The notes beneath the pieces were generated by a model. The model saw only the letters and a list, made by a program, of their open reading frames with translations, was not told where the DNA came from and did no database searches. Below, in pieces: positions 1 to 8,482 of a stretch of DNA of 41,775 bases. Source of the DNA: Tepidanaerobacteraceae bacterium (GTDB lineage Bacteria > Bacillota > Thermosediminibacteria > Thermosediminibacterales > Tepidanaerobacteraceae). How positions within the stretch are numbered: position 1 is the first letter of the stretch; every line of letters begins with the position of its first letter. Made by a program: the position numbers and the translations under genes. The stretch spans positions 1 to 41,775 of the forward strand of contig JARRBK010000011.1 in the NCBI GenBank assembly GCA_029982615.1. Reading direction: 5' to 3'.

Positions 1-221
1 ACAAGTTACTTTACAGTTATCTTATTAAGCTATGGTATTTTTTCAAGCATAAATAAAAAGATATAGTTCGGTTCAAATATATAATGGCGTTCATTTCGAA
101 CACCCTGCACCTTAATTTCTATTTCGCTTTAATCAATGCGACAGGGTATGACAGGGGTCGGTTTTGGATTTGTCGAATTTCAGGCGTGAAATACTATGTC
201 TTTACTGAGGAGGTGTGACCA

Positions 222-590
222 ATTTCAGCTTTTGTCTACCGGAACCAAGCAGACTCATATTATGGGGCTGGTGAACCATTAAACAAACAGATTATTACTG
301 GTGAAGTATTCCATACATGCGATTTAACCGTTGCCACGCGAGTACGGTGGACACAAACTGAGTTTAGGAATTTGTTTTATCAAAAAGGAAGTGTCTGGAC
401 CAGAGTTTATCATCCATCTAATGGGCGAGTTGTAGTCTGTCGTCAAAATGACTGGGGCCCATCAGATAGTGTATACCAACAATATTGTCGTACTATTGAC
501 CTGTCGTACGGAGGAGCCCGAGAAGCTCTCGGTACAGGTACAGGTTTTTGTGACAGCGGTGATAGAGTAAACTTCCGTTTTTTGGAATAA
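222..590 (+). pseudogene. RlpA-like double-psi beta-barrel domain, remnant or unusual start
   Basis: The reading frame translates to a short RlpA-like double-psi beta-barrel domain. An SYYG motif is followed by TGEVF, LTVAT, NGRVVV, NDWGP and IDLSYGGAREALG, in the same order as the RlpA core (SWYG, TGEVF, LTAAH, NGRSVVV, NDRGP, IDLS). The Asp of the NDxGP motif is kept, and four cysteines suggest an extracytoplasmic protein, but there is no signal peptide. The frame is closed upstream by TGA at 216-218; above that stop the same frame stays open back to an ATG at 84. A strong GAGGAGGT lies at 207-214, and the only well-spaced in-frame codon after it is ATT at 222; a TTG at 372 would delete half of the domain. 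It is either a gene broken by a nonsense mutation or one with a rare start codon. The domain call is fairly sure; its state is not. Confidence 0.5.
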
Positions 591-618
591 GATTAAAAAA
601 CAACAGAGCTTTAATTTT

Positions 619-650
619 TATGGAAGCAGGTATAACCCTGCTTCCTTCAT
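619..650. terminator. Hairpin terminator between convergent remnants
   Basis: GGAAGCAGG and CCTGCTTCC form a GC-containing stem at about 621-644, followed by TTCATTTT on the plus strand and preceded by an A-rich stretch that serves as a T-run on the minus strand. It sits between two converging frames and probably acts in both directions. Confidence 0.6.
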
Positions 651-1205
651 TTTAATATGATTGGGAGATAATCAACTTCATAACCGTCAGGCGTGACCAA
701 GCTGACTAACATCTTATCTGTGGGTAATTCATTGCGATTAATCCAGATTATTTGATAACCACTCCTAGTAGGTTCAGCGATAATGGCCACTTGTTTATTT
801 AGTGTCGTTATAAGAGGCTCCAGCAGGAAGTTCAAACAGCCTGTGCATTGCTGCTTCTACTAATACAGAAGGATCAGGAAACCTCTCCTTAAACAGAGGA
901 TCATCCCACTCTTTAGAATAGGTAGGTCTAACCCAATCATTATTTTCCACTTTAAGGATGAATTTTATAGTCTTACCTTTGCTAAGCACCTCTTTAATGG
1001 GAACCTCATGAAATTCTTCCGTAGTTTCTTCGCGTGAAGAATATTTGAAGCTCTTATCATTATTTTTTTGATTGTCATTTATTTCCTGCGTGTCAGTTCT
1101 ATAATCTACCTGCATGTCATTGGCCGACCGTTGAGAACATACAAACAAGACCAGTGAGAGGATAACTATGAAACCACCAACCTCTACTAACAAATTCTTC
1201 TTCAC
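647..1205 (-). pseudogene. Membrane-anchored protein of unknown function, apparently frameshifted
   Basis: I do not recognise this family. The product starts with a Lys-rich stretch and one hydrophobic segment (about residues 8-25), then a polar, Asn/Glu-rich linker and a compact C-terminal part, so it looks like an anchored extracytoplasmic protein. GTG at 1205 is preferred over TTG at 1211 because the AGGAGG (revcomp of 1214-1219) is 8 nt from GTG but only 2 nt from TTG. The first frame ends at 795 with TAA inside ACTAAATAAACAAG. A second frame covering 647-835 continues with a sensible sequence (QVAIIAEPTRSGYQ...). Removing one T would join them as DTKKQVAII, giving about 185 residues. A single-base insertion or sequencing error is the simplest reading. 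Two overlapping genes are less likely, since the second has no ribosome site. Confidence 0.5.
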
Positions 1206-1462
1206 CGGCAAAACCTCCTTTGAAATTTTTCTCCATAAAGTATAGACGAAAGTAACTACTATTTGGTTGCTCTGTCAATGTAGATTGATATTTTTTTATT
1301 CCGTTATAAATTTTGATTAATATGTGATGTTATAACATGGTTATAGAGTATATTATGGGAAAATTAGAGTTTCAGGCTAAATTATGATGGACTTTTATGC
1401 AAAAAAAATTCCTGAGGATATTTCAGGTTAACAAAGCAAAAAATCAATTAACATCTTTTTCA

Positions 1463-1490
1463 TTGACATTTCAAAATATGGTGGTATAAT
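1463..1490 (+). promoter_or_regulatory. SigA promoter of the proC T-box leader
   Basis: TTGACA at 1463-1468 and TATAAT at 1485-1490 with a 16-bp spacer match the vegetative consensus exactly in both boxes. Transcription would start near 1497, just before the T-box stem I. Confidence 0.8.
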
Positions 1491-1526
1491 AATAATCAAC
1501 ATAGAATATTGATAGTATAAAAGCTT

Positions 1527-1786
1527 TGATGGGGAAAAGTAAGAATTGCCACGGCGAAAAGAGAGGGAAACTCATCGGCTGAAAGGTTTCCCGCGCAAAC
1601 GGCATTCTGAACCCGCCCCGGAGCTTCTGGCGATGAGCCTGAACGGATTTCCCCGCCGTTAAAAAGGGGAGGGTATAACTCCGTAAACTCGGAGCGTACC
1701 TCAAGAGCCGGGGTCATAAGACCCAAAAAAGGTGGCACCGCGGAAGAAAACCTTTCGTCCTTTACGGAACGAAAGGTTTTTTTGTT
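1527..1786 (+). promoter_or_regulatory. T-box riboswitch, proline specifier
   Basis: This leader matches the tRNA-sensing T-box class. The T-box sequence GGTGGCACCGCGG is at 1731-1743, directly followed by a terminator hairpin. Stem I can be drawn: lower stem TGGGG (1530-1534) with CCCCG (1616-1620), specifier-loop 5' strand AAAAGTA (1535-1541), upper stem AGAATTGCC (1542-1550) with GGCATTCT (1601-1608), and 3' strand GAACCCGC beginning at 1609. The specifier is CCC (or CCG one base on); both are proline codons, which fits the downstream proC. Uncharged tRNA-Pro should favour the antiterminator and raise proC expression when proline is scarce. No protein is made here, although short frames run through it. 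Confidence 0.88.
1747..1786 (+). terminator. T-box-controlled terminator before proC
   Basis: AACCTTTCGT pairs with ACGAAAGGTT around a short loop and is followed by seven T residues. The 5' arm overlaps the region just after the T-box sequence, as expected for a mutually exclusive terminator/antiterminator. Confidence 0.85.
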
Positions 1787-1816
1787 TATTATAAATCTTT
1801 CAGGAGGTAATCCATC

Positions 1817-2638
1817 ATGGAGGCAAGGCTTGGAATAATAGGAGCAGGCGCCATGGCTGAGGCGCTGATTGCGGGTATATTAAGCTGCGGTTTGCTTGAA
1901 CCTGAGAATGTGTATGTTATAAATAGAAAAAATAACGAAAGGTTGAAATTCCTGAAAGAAACTTACGGCGTAAATACTACCCGGCAATACTCTGATATAT
2001 TTTCCTATTGCGATAATATTATTATAGCCGTGAAACCGAAAGATATGGCAGAGCTGCTCGCCAGCATCCGTGAATATGTAGATGAAAAACATATAATCAT
2101 ATCGGTAGTCGCCGGTATAAGCACTTCATACATCGAAAGCCGCCTTGAAAAGAAGGTCCGGGTTGTGAGAGCTATGCCGAACACGTCGTGTCAGGTGAAA
2201 GCTTCTGCCACAGCCATTGCGAAAGGGTCTTATGCAGATGAACATTCTATGGGTTTAGCCCGGGAATTGTTTTCTTCGGTAGGAAAGGTGGTCGTGGTGG
2301 AGGAAAAGGCACTGGATGCGGTAACAGGCCTTTCCGGCAGCGGCCCAGCCTATGTTTACCTGATGTTGGAGGCCTTGACAGAGGCCGGTATAAGTGCGGG
2401 GCTAGGCAGGGAAATATCCGAGCAGCTGGCCATCCAGACGGTGTTCGGCGCGGCAAAGATGGCTCTGGAGAGCGGCGAGGCGCCGGTGCACCTTAGAAGA
2501 AAGGTCACTTCTCCTGGCGGCACCACCATGGAGGGGATTAAAACTCTCCAGCAGATGGGATTTACAGCTTCCATCGTGGAAGCCGTTAGGAACGCTGCAG
2601 AAAGGTCAAAGCAGTTGCTCATAGAAAACTGCAAATGA
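1817..2638 (+). CDS. proC: Pyrroline-5-carboxylate reductase
   Basis: This 273-residue protein catalyses the last step of proline synthesis, NAD(P)H-dependent reduction of 1-pyrroline-5-carboxylate to proline in the cytoplasm. The N-terminal Rossmann dinucleotide motif GIIGAGAMAEALIAG lies at about residues 6-20. The family motifs follow: RAMPNT in the middle, the LSGSGPAYVY segment near residue 170, and the signature VTSPGGTTMEGI near residue 230. Length is normal for the family. The ATG at 1817 follows CAGGAGGT with good spacing. The gene stands alone after a proline T-box leader, so it appears to be controlled by tRNA-Pro charging. A perfect terminator follows it. Confidence 0.96.
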   Translation: MEARLGIIGAGAMAEALIAGILSCGLLEPENVYVINRKNNERLKFLKETYGVNTTRQYSDIFSYCDNIIIAVKPKDMAELLASIREYVDEKHIIISVVAGISTSYIESRLEKKVRVVRAMPNTSCQVKASATAIAKGSYADEHSMGLARELFSSVGKVVVVEEKALDAVTGLSGSGPAYVYLMLEALTEAGISAGLGREISEQLAIQTVFGAAKMALESGEAPVHLRRKVTSPGGTTMEGIKTLQQMGFTASIVEAVRNAAERSKQLLIENCK

Positions 2639-2680
2639 AAAAAAAACGGTTGAGCTGGAAGCAAAATGAAGATATAATAA

Positions 2681-2708
2681 AAGAAGAGACTCCTGTCTCT
2701 TCTTTTTT
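2681..2708. terminator. Terminator between proC and abrB
   Basis: AAGAAGAGAC (2681-2690) pairs perfectly with GTCTCTTCTT (2695-2704) around a 4-nt loop and is followed by a T-run. An A-run on the 5' side means it can also stop the converging abrB transcript. Confidence 0.88.
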
Positions 2709-2741
2709 GACGTAAAACTTTTTGGCTGTTTTTGCGGAATT

Positions 2742-2987
2742 TTAACGCAGTTTTTCTATATCTTTAAGGCAGCTGGAGCATATGTTTTTGCCCTTGAAGT
2801 TTATTATATCTTCAGCGCTGCCGCAGAAAATACAGGCCGGCATGTACTTCTTGAGCACGATTTTATCCGCATCCACATAGATCTCCAGTGCGTCCCTTTC
2901 GCCTATGCCCATGGTACGCCTCAACTCTATGGGGATGACGACGCGCCCCAGTTCGTCAACTTTCCGGACAATTCCAGTAGATTTCAT
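2742..2987 (-). CDS. abrB: AbrB-family transition-state regulator with zinc-knuckle-like tail
   Basis: This 81-residue protein is a DNA-binding regulator of the AbrB/SpoVT swapped-hairpin family. Residues 1-50 (MKSTGIVRKVDELGRVVIPI..., then LEIYVDADKIVLKKY) closely follow Bacillus AbrB. The C-terminal 30 residues differ from Bacillus AbrB: they hold CIFC and CSSC pairs about 17 residues apart, which could bind zinc. AbrB proteins repress post-exponential genes during growth and act as dimers or tetramers. The gene is divergent from nurA-herA and has its own promoter. Clostridial genomes often carry several paralogues, so this need not be the functional equivalent of B. subtilis AbrB. Confidence 0.9.
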   Translation of the reverse strand: MKSTGIVRKVDELGRVVIPIELRRTMGIGERDALEIYVDADKIVLKKYMPACIFCGSAEDIINFKGKNICSSCLKDIEKLR

Positions 2988-3034
2988 TTGTTTCGCCCCC
3001 TATTTTCATCTTTCGACATTTACCCCTTAAGTAG

Positions 3035-3063
3035 AGAATACCAGAAATGCCAATATAAGTCAA
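3035..3063 (-). promoter_or_regulatory. SigA promoter of abrB
   Basis: On the minus strand TTGACT (3063-3058) and TATTCT (3040-3035) are 17 bp apart, giving a start near 3028 and a leader of about 40 nt. The two boxes match the consensus at 5 of 6 positions each. Confidence 0.6.
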
Positions 3064-3116
3064 TATTTAATTTTAAATTTTTCCTTTTTATCAAATTTAT
3101 TCCGGAGGCGTTGAAT

Positions 3117-4073
3117 TTGTTGGAGATGGATACATCCCTCAAGAAAAGGTTTGAAGAGGCGGCCGCCGCTTTAAAGGCGAGGCTGGAAAAAAAGCCTGAT
3201 AGGGATTTTCTTCGAAAAACTATAGTTGAAAAAGGAGCGGGCAGCTTTTTAGAATGCAAAGAGATGGATTCAGACATGTTAGCGAGCATTGTCGAAAAGG
3301 GCGGTGTAGCTGGGGTGGACGGTTCGACAAACAGCAAGGGGGGCATATTCCCTTACGTTGTAACGCTTCAGCAGGCTCTTGCCAGGCACTGCAACCGCGA
3401 GGAGGAAATACTGCTTTCGGACGCCTTTTCGCCCCTGCTTTTCGAGAAGGATTTGAGCGAAGATGATTACAGGCAATATATCAAAAAAAACCTGTCAGCT
3501 CTGGAGGCAAATGCGGCGATATTGGCGGTGGAAGAATTCAAACCGCGGGTGCTTTTAATAGACGGTTCACTGGTTAGGTTTAAGATAGAAGCCTCCCAAC
3601 AGTGGGAGAGGCTGAAACAAAAAGCCCTGGAGCACGAAACGCTTTTGGTGGGAGTGGTGGAGGGAATATCTACCGGAATCATAAGCTCAACTCTGGAGGA
3701 CGCAATGCCTCACTTTTCTTATCGAGCGATGGACTGGGAGATGCTTTTCGGGCTTCTCGAGATGGGCGAAGTGCTGGAGATGGCGCCGGGCCTTTTTAAA
3801 GAAGGCCTGCGCACATGCTTTGCCAGGTTTTCATATGACCCGAAGCCCATAGGCATCGACATGCCGGAGGAACAGTACGCTTTTTTAAATCAGGTAAAGG
3901 ACCTTTTGTTTACATTAACGCCGAAAAATGGACGTGGGATACCTTTGTGGCTAGATATCATAGATAATAAGGTGCGAATTACGGATGCAATGATGGAAGG
4001 GCTGCTCAACGCATGCCTTGGAGAAGATTATGCCGAATATATTATGGCCAAGAGGAGCAAAAGAGCCATATAG
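3117..4073 (+). CDS. nurA: NurA-domain 5'-3' nuclease
   Basis: NurA nucleases work with the HerA helicase to resect DNA ends during recombination repair. The metal-binding acidic motifs of the NurA fold are visible: VAGVDGSTNSKGG in the N-terminal third and LLIDGSLVRFK in the middle. The start is taken as TTG at 3117, 8 nt after CCGGAGG (3102-3108); an ATG at 3126 is possible but 17 nt from the site. The frame is open further upstream, but that part is AT-rich, lacks a ribosome site and overlaps the abrB promoter. The product is about 318 residues. herA follows 15 nt later, so the two form an operon, the usual arrangement for this pair. The family call rests on the motifs and the partner gene. 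Confidence 0.82.
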   Translation: MLEMDTSLKKRFEEAAAALKARLEKKPDRDFLRKTIVEKGAGSFLECKEMDSDMLASIVEKGGVAGVDGSTNSKGGIFPYVVTLQQALARHCNREEEILLSDAFSPLLFEKDLSEDDYRQYIKKNLSALEANAAILAVEEFKPRVLLIDGSLVRFKIEASQQWERLKQKALEHETLLVGVVEGISTGIISSTLEDAMPHFSYRAMDWEMLFGLLEMGEVLEMAPGLFKEGLRTCFARFSYDPKPIGIDMPEEQYAFLNQVKDLLFTLTPKNGRGIPLWLDIIDNKVRITDAMMEGLLNACLGEDYAEYIMAKRSKRAI

Positions 4074-4088
4074 AGGAGGAATGTGATT

Positions 4089-5915
4089 ATGCAGGTGGCA
4101 GGAATAACCACACCTATAGAAGTGTATGTGGCTTCAAGAGAAAGAAAGTTTCGCATAAACGAGCTTTTGATAATCGACGATCCAAACCAGGGCCCTCTTG
4201 TGGGCGAAGTGGTGGATGCCAGTTCTTACAACCGCTTCATACCGCTGTCCGTCGAACACGCTTTCAGCGATGCCCATGTGGTGGAATCCCTCAAACATCT
4301 GGGCTATTCCATAGATGAGGACGAAATAAACATAGCAAAGGTAAAGCTCATGAGCGAGACGAGCTTTCCGGTGACCACCGGTTCTGCTGTGCGGCTACCG
4401 GCTTTTGATGAGGTAAAGTCATTTTTGATGAAGGGGTCCCGGGAGTACGGGTTATTGCTGGGAGAAATAAAAAATACAGAAGAGACTGCGAAGACCATGG
4501 ATGAAAATTTAAAAGGCCTTTTTTATATGTTTTCCGAGGGAAAGGCGAAAAAGACGGTGAATGTGCCTTTTATCCTGGATTTGAGGTCTTTTCACCAATA
4601 TCCCCATATCGGGATTTTCGGCGGCTCCGGTTCCGGAAAATCCTTCGGCATGAGGGTTATCCTGGAAGAGCTCATGAGGCACCAGATACCCACAGTTGTG
4701 CTGGATCCCCATTATGAAATGGACTTTTCTTCAAGCCAGGAACAAATCGAGGAAGCCGAAAATTTTAAAAGGCATTTTTGCAAATTCCAGATAGGCGAGC
4801 ACATCGGCGTTGATTTCTTGAATCTTTCCAAAAGGGACCTTCTTTCGCTGCTTTCGGCGGTCAGTCCCCTTTCGGAAGCCATGAGCAGCGCGGTGGAGGT
4901 CCTCCACCGGCGCGGAGACACTTACCTTTCCTTTTCCTCCAGGCTGGAAGATCTGGCTCAGGCCCTGGAATTGGGTCGGTCTAGGATAGAAAATGCCTTG
5001 AAGCAGGGTTTGGAGCCTCAGGATATGGAAAGGTTTAAGAGAATGAAGGAACTTCTGGAAAACTATCAAAACATACCACTGCCCTCGGTGCAGGGCATAA
5101 GCTGGAGGCTCAGGAGGCTTCAGATATCCGGGCTTTTCAGCCATGACATAAAGCCTGTTAAGGAAGCCATGCTGCAGGGCAAGCTGGCGGTTATTCAGGG
5201 CCCCATATGGCTTCTCCAGGTGTTTTCCACGTATCTTTTGTCCAACATCTACCGCCAGAGGAGAGATTACAAGGACGGCGAACTCAGGGGCCAGGCCCAG
5301 GGAGATTATTTTCCGCCTTTTGTGATAGCCACCGATGAAGCCCATAATTTCGCCCCCAAGGGGCGGGATACTGCCCCAAAGGGGATAATCACGGAGATAG
5401 CTCAGGAAGGAAGAAAATACGGGGTGTTTCTGGTTCTGGCTACCCAGCGGCCCACACTGCTGGACGAAACTGTCACCGCCCAGCTGAACACAAAAATAAT
5501 CTTCAGGACCGTCAGGGGTTCGGACATAACTACCATTGCCGAGGAGACGGATATAAAGCCGGAGGAAGCCCGGCGGCTGCCTTACCTGCCTTCGGGAGAC
5601 GCCTTCGTATCATCGCCGCTGTTCGGGAGGACAGTGGCCATTCGAGTGAGATTCCCCTATACGAGCAGCCCCCATACGATAAACCCCATAGATGAGATAA
5701 AAAACCACAGGCTGGATTCCGACGAGAAACTGCTTTCCCTCATAAGCCCGCACCTGCCCATTTATGCGGCCAACTTCGTCCGGGCTGTTGAGGATATAAA
5801 TAAGGACTCCGATGAAAAATACGAGGTGCGGACACTGAAGGAAGCTCTGGACGCCCTAGTGGAGAAAGGCAGGCTCAAAAAACAGAAAAGCCCCCTGGGG
5901 GATATATATATGTAG
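4089..5915 (+). CDS. herA: HerA-family ATP-dependent DNA helicase/translocase
   Basis: HerA is a hexameric FtsK/VirB4-like DNA translocase that partners NurA. The N-terminal 100 or so residues form a small beta-rich HAS-barrel-like domain. The ATPase core starts at about residue 160, with Walker A GGSGSGKS near 178-185 followed by VVLDPHYEMD. Walker B and the HerA-type motif are seen in VIATDEAHNFAPKG, followed by EIAQEGRKYGVFLVLATQRP and the sensor/arginine region QLNTKIIFRTVRGSD. At about 608 residues the protein is in the usual range. ATG at 4089 is chosen because GAGGAGG (4073-4079) is 9 nt upstream; a GTG at 4083 is too close. Confidence 0.92.
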   Translation: MQVAGITTPIEVYVASRERKFRINELLIIDDPNQGPLVGEVVDASSYNRFIPLSVEHAFSDAHVVESLKHLGYSIDEDEINIAKVKLMSETSFPVTTGSAVRLPAFDEVKSFLMKGSREYGLLLGEIKNTEETAKTMDENLKGLFYMFSEGKAKKTVNVPFILDLRSFHQYPHIGIFGGSGSGKSFGMRVILEELMRHQIPTVVLDPHYEMDFSSSQEQIEEAENFKRHFCKFQIGEHIGVDFLNLSKRDLLSLLSAVSPLSEAMSSAVEVLHRRGDTYLSFSSRLEDLAQALELGRSRIENALKQGLEPQDMERFKRMKELLENYQNIPLPSVQGISWRLRRLQISGLFSHDIKPVKEAMLQGKLAVIQGPIWLLQVFSTYLLSNIYRQRRDYKDGELRGQAQGDYFPPFVIATDEAHNFAPKGRDTAPKGIITEIAQEGRKYGVFLVLATQRPTLLDETVTAQLNTKIIFRTVRGSDITTIAEETDIKPEEARRLPYLPSGDAFVSSPLFGRTVAIRVRFPYTSSPHTINPIDEIKNHRLDSDEKLLSLISPHLPIYAANFVRAVEDINKDSDEKYEVRTLKEALDALVEKGRLKKQKSPLGDIYM

Positions 5916-5986
5916 GTGTATATATGCAAATTCTTCGGATGGAAATACCATGTGAAAGATGAGAGAATAAGGCCTCTGAGCTTATA

Positions 5987-6706
5987 TCACTTCTTTTCTT
6001 TCCCAAAATATGCTTCTTTTACTCTTTTATCCTGCATCAAATGCTCTGCAGGTCCTTCCAGGGCTATTCGGCCGTTTTCTATAACATAACCGCGGTCAGC
6101 AATTTTCAATGCCATATTTGCATTTTGTTCTACAAGCAAAATCGTTGTTCCGGAATTATTGATTTCTTTCAATACTTTAAAAACTTCTTTTACAAGCAGA
6201 GGAGAAAGTCCCATGGAAGGTTCATCTAACAACATCAGGCGGCAATCTGTCATCATGGCTCTGCCGACGGCCAGCATTTGCTGTTCGCCGCCGCTCAAAG
6301 TGCCCGCCAGTTGATTTTTCCTTTCTTCCAGGCGAGGGAAAATGCTGAAAATCCGGCTCAAATTATGCTTTATTTTTTTTTTATCTTTTACAGTCCAACT
6401 GGATAATTCTAAGTTTTCCATTACAGTTAAACTGGGAAAAATCCCTCGACCTTCGGGTACATGGGAAATTCCCAGTGAAACTATCTGATAAGCTGTTAAG
6501 TTGAGTATGCTCTTTCCATTAAAAAGTATATCGCCTTCCAAAATAGGAATTAATCTGGATATGGAGCGCAAAGTTGTGGATTTGCCGGCTCCATTGGCTC
6601 CCAGAAGGGAGACCAATTCGCCTTCTTCAACTCGTATGGTGATTCCATGCAGGGCTTTTATGGGACCATAGGATACAGTCAAATTATTTAATTCAAGCAG
6701 ACTCAT
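5987..6706 (-). CDS. livF: Branched-chain amino acid-type ABC transporter ATPase LivF
   Basis: LivF is one of two ATPases that power the HAAT-family importer. This 239-residue protein has Walker A GANGAGKST near residue 36, the Q-loop region, the signature LSGGEQQMLAVGRAMM and Walker B LMLLDEPSMGL. The strong match at ENLEL and SHVPEGRGIFPSLTV is typical of LivF rather than LivG. Its start overlaps the livG stop by 4 nt, a sign of translational coupling. It is the last gene of a five-gene minus-strand operon. The true substrate may not be leucine: this family also moves amides, urea and omega-amino acids. Confidence 0.93.
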   Translation of the reverse strand: MSLLELNNLTVSYGPIKALHGITIRVEEGELVSLLGANGAGKSTTLRSISRLIPILEGDILFNGKSILNLTAYQIVSLGISHVPEGRGIFPSLTVMENLELSSWTVKDKKKIKHNLSRIFSIFPRLEERKNQLAGTLSGGEQQMLAVGRAMMTDCRLMLLDEPSMGLSPLLVKEVFKVLKEINNSGTTILLVEQNANMALKIADRGYVIENGRIALEGPAEHLMQDKRVKEAYFGKEKK

Positions 6707-7479
6707 GCGATTGCCTCCTCTTCGCCCAGATACGCTTGCAGCACCAGTGGATTATTAATTACTTGAGAAGGAGTGCCTTCTGCAATCAACTGACCAAAAT
6801 TTATGACCTGAATGATATGACAGAGCTCAGTGACTACCGGCATCTGATGGTCAATCAACAAAATGGATAAGGGAAAATCATTATGAATTTTTTGAATTAA
6901 CCCTATTAAATCCTCGACTTCTTTCGGATTCATACCGGCTGCCGGTTCATCCAGCAACAATATTTTAGGTTTTGTGGCAAGAGCCCGGGCGATTTCCAGT
7001 CGACGCTGCTCGCCGTATGGCAGGTTTTTAGCCAGCTCATTTCTGCGTTCAGCCAATCCGAGATAATCAAGAAATTCCAGACTTTCTTTGCCTATTCTTT
7101 TTTCTTCTTTTTTAAAAGATGCCGAATGCAACAGTGCACCCCAGAAATTATAACCTGTTCGGGCATGAAACGCCATTTTAACATTATCCCATACCGTCAT
7201 TTCCCCGAACAACCTGATGTTTTGAAACGTGCGGGCGATACCTTTTCGGGCAATTGTATCCGGTTGAAGACCAGTGATATTTTCTCCATCCAGATGAATC
7301 TGTCCAGAATCCGGCTGATAAACTCCCGTAATTAAATTGAAGACCGTAGTCTTTCCGGCTCCATTTGGCCCTATAATTCCTCGAATCTCTCCCTTGCCGA
7401 GCTCAAGGTTATATTTGGAAACCGCTTTTAGACCGCCAAATGCTTTAGTCACTTCTTTTATTTTAAGCAATTTTTCCAT
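6703..7479 (-). CDS. livG: Branched-chain amino acid-type ABC transporter ATPase LivG
   Basis: This is the second ATPase of the importer, 258 residues. Walker A is GPNGAGKTT near residue 38, the signature is [15 protein letters not shown] and Walker B is [14 protein letters not shown]. The [19 protein letters not shown] block after the Q-loop is diagnostic of LivG-type subunits. Translation starts directly after the livM stop and ends inside the livF start, so the genes are coupled. It acts at the cytoplasmic face with LivF, LivH and LivM. Confidence 0.93.
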   Translation of the reverse strand: MEKLLKIKEVTKAFGGLKAVSKYNLELGKGEIRGIIGPNGAGKTTVFNLITGVYQPDSGQIHLDGENITGLQPDTIARKGIARTFQNIRLFGEMTVWDNVKMAFHARTGYNFWGALLHSASFKKEEKRIGKESLEFLDYLGLAERRNELAKNLPYGEQRRLEIARALATKPKILLLDEPAAGMNPKEVEDLIGLIQKIHNDFPLSILLIDHQMPVVTELCHIIQVINFGQLIAEGTPSQVINNPLVLQAYLGEEEAIA

Positions 7480-8478
7480 TCAATTCCCCTCCTTTTCGGG
7501 CTGTATCCACTTCCATTCTCTTTTTCCCATTAATCCGAATTGACGGGTCAGCATAATTACGATTAATATCATCGGGCTGATCACCATCCGCAGTTCAACC
7601 AATCGAGGATTGAATTCAAGCAAATTCCTCAATATTTCCATCGTGATTGTATATACTACCACCCCTAAAATTGAACCAGAAAGGCTTCCTGTTCCCCCCA
7701 GGTATAGCATGACCAGAATTTCTGTAGTTTTAGTGTAGTCAAAGCTTTTAGGATTGATAAATTGCTGGTATTGGGCCCATAGGCTTCCTGCTAAACCTGC
7801 AAAAGAGGCTGCAATGGTGAAAGCTAAATTTTTCATTCGTATTATATTTACACCCATTAATTCTGAAGCAATAAGATTTTCGCGGATTGAAATCCATAAA
7901 CGGCCGTAGTTGGAATAGACAAGATTACGCAACACCGTATAAGTGAAGGATAAACATACAGCCACGATAAAAAAGTTAGTTGATTTAGGTATCCCTACCA
8001 GACCGCGGGGTCCCCCTACAAAATCGATGTTTTGAATAATATTGACTATAATCATATTAAAGCCCAAAGTAATAACAGCCAGGTAATCGCCGACGGTTTT
8101 AAAGGTTATCAGGCCGATAATGTATGCTACCACACCGGAAACAATTGCTGCACCGGCCAGAGAAAAGAATAAACGGGGGAAAAAAGGTAGTCCCAGATAT
8201 ATGGCGATTAAAGCTCCGCTATAAGCCCCTATTCCCATAAACCCGGCATGGCCCAGCGCAAATTCTCCAAGATAGCCGTTGAGAAGATTCAAGCTGGCAA
8301 CAAGTATGATATTCATACCCATCACAGTTAAAATATGAATATAATACTGGTTGATAAAACCAATATTTCCCAACATCTGAACAAATGCTGCAGAAATTAA
8401 AAAAAATGCATTCAACCTTATCCATTTTAAAGAGCCTGCACTTATTGATTTTTTGCCGATTATGGCTTTTTCCAGCAT
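7480..8478 (-). CDS. livM: Branched-chain amino acid-type ABC transporter permease LivM
   Basis: This 332-residue permease has about eight to ten hydrophobic segments. The LivM hallmark is seen in [27 protein letters not shown] (about residues 62-88), and the EAA-like loop for ATPase contact near [22 protein letters not shown]. The N-terminal 20 or so residues are polar and Lys-rich. The start is supported by GAAGGTG upstream, which lies inside the end of livH. It pairs with LivH to form the membrane channel. Confidence 0.92.
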   Translation of the reverse strand: MLEKAIIGKKSISAGSLKWIRLNAFFLISAAFVQMLGNIGFINQYYIHILTVMGMNIILVASLNLLNGYLGEFALGHAGFMGIGAYSGALIAIYLGLPFFPRLFFSLAGAAIVSGVVAYIIGLITFKTVGDYLAVITLGFNMIIVNIIQNIDFVGGPRGLVGIPKSTNFFIVAVCLSFTYTVLRNLVYSNYGRLWISIRENLIASELMGVNIIRMKNLAFTIAASFAGLAGSLWAQYQQFINPKSFDYTKTTEILVMLYLGGTGSLSGSILGVVVYTITMEILRNLLEFNPRLVELRMVISPMILIVIMLTRQFGLMGKREWKWIQPEKEGN

Positions 8479-8482
8479 AAAT

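Noticed and set aside
216-218. TGA read as selenocysteine in the RlpA-like frame
   Set aside because: No SECIS-like hairpin directly after it and no selenoprotein relatives in this family.
1471-1738. Minus-strand open frames opposite the proC leader
   Set aside because: They are antisense to the T-box, have no ribosome site and no protein-like pattern.
2988-3116. Upstream extension of nurA
   Set aside because: The frame is open but AT-rich, has no ribosome site and covers the abrB promoter.
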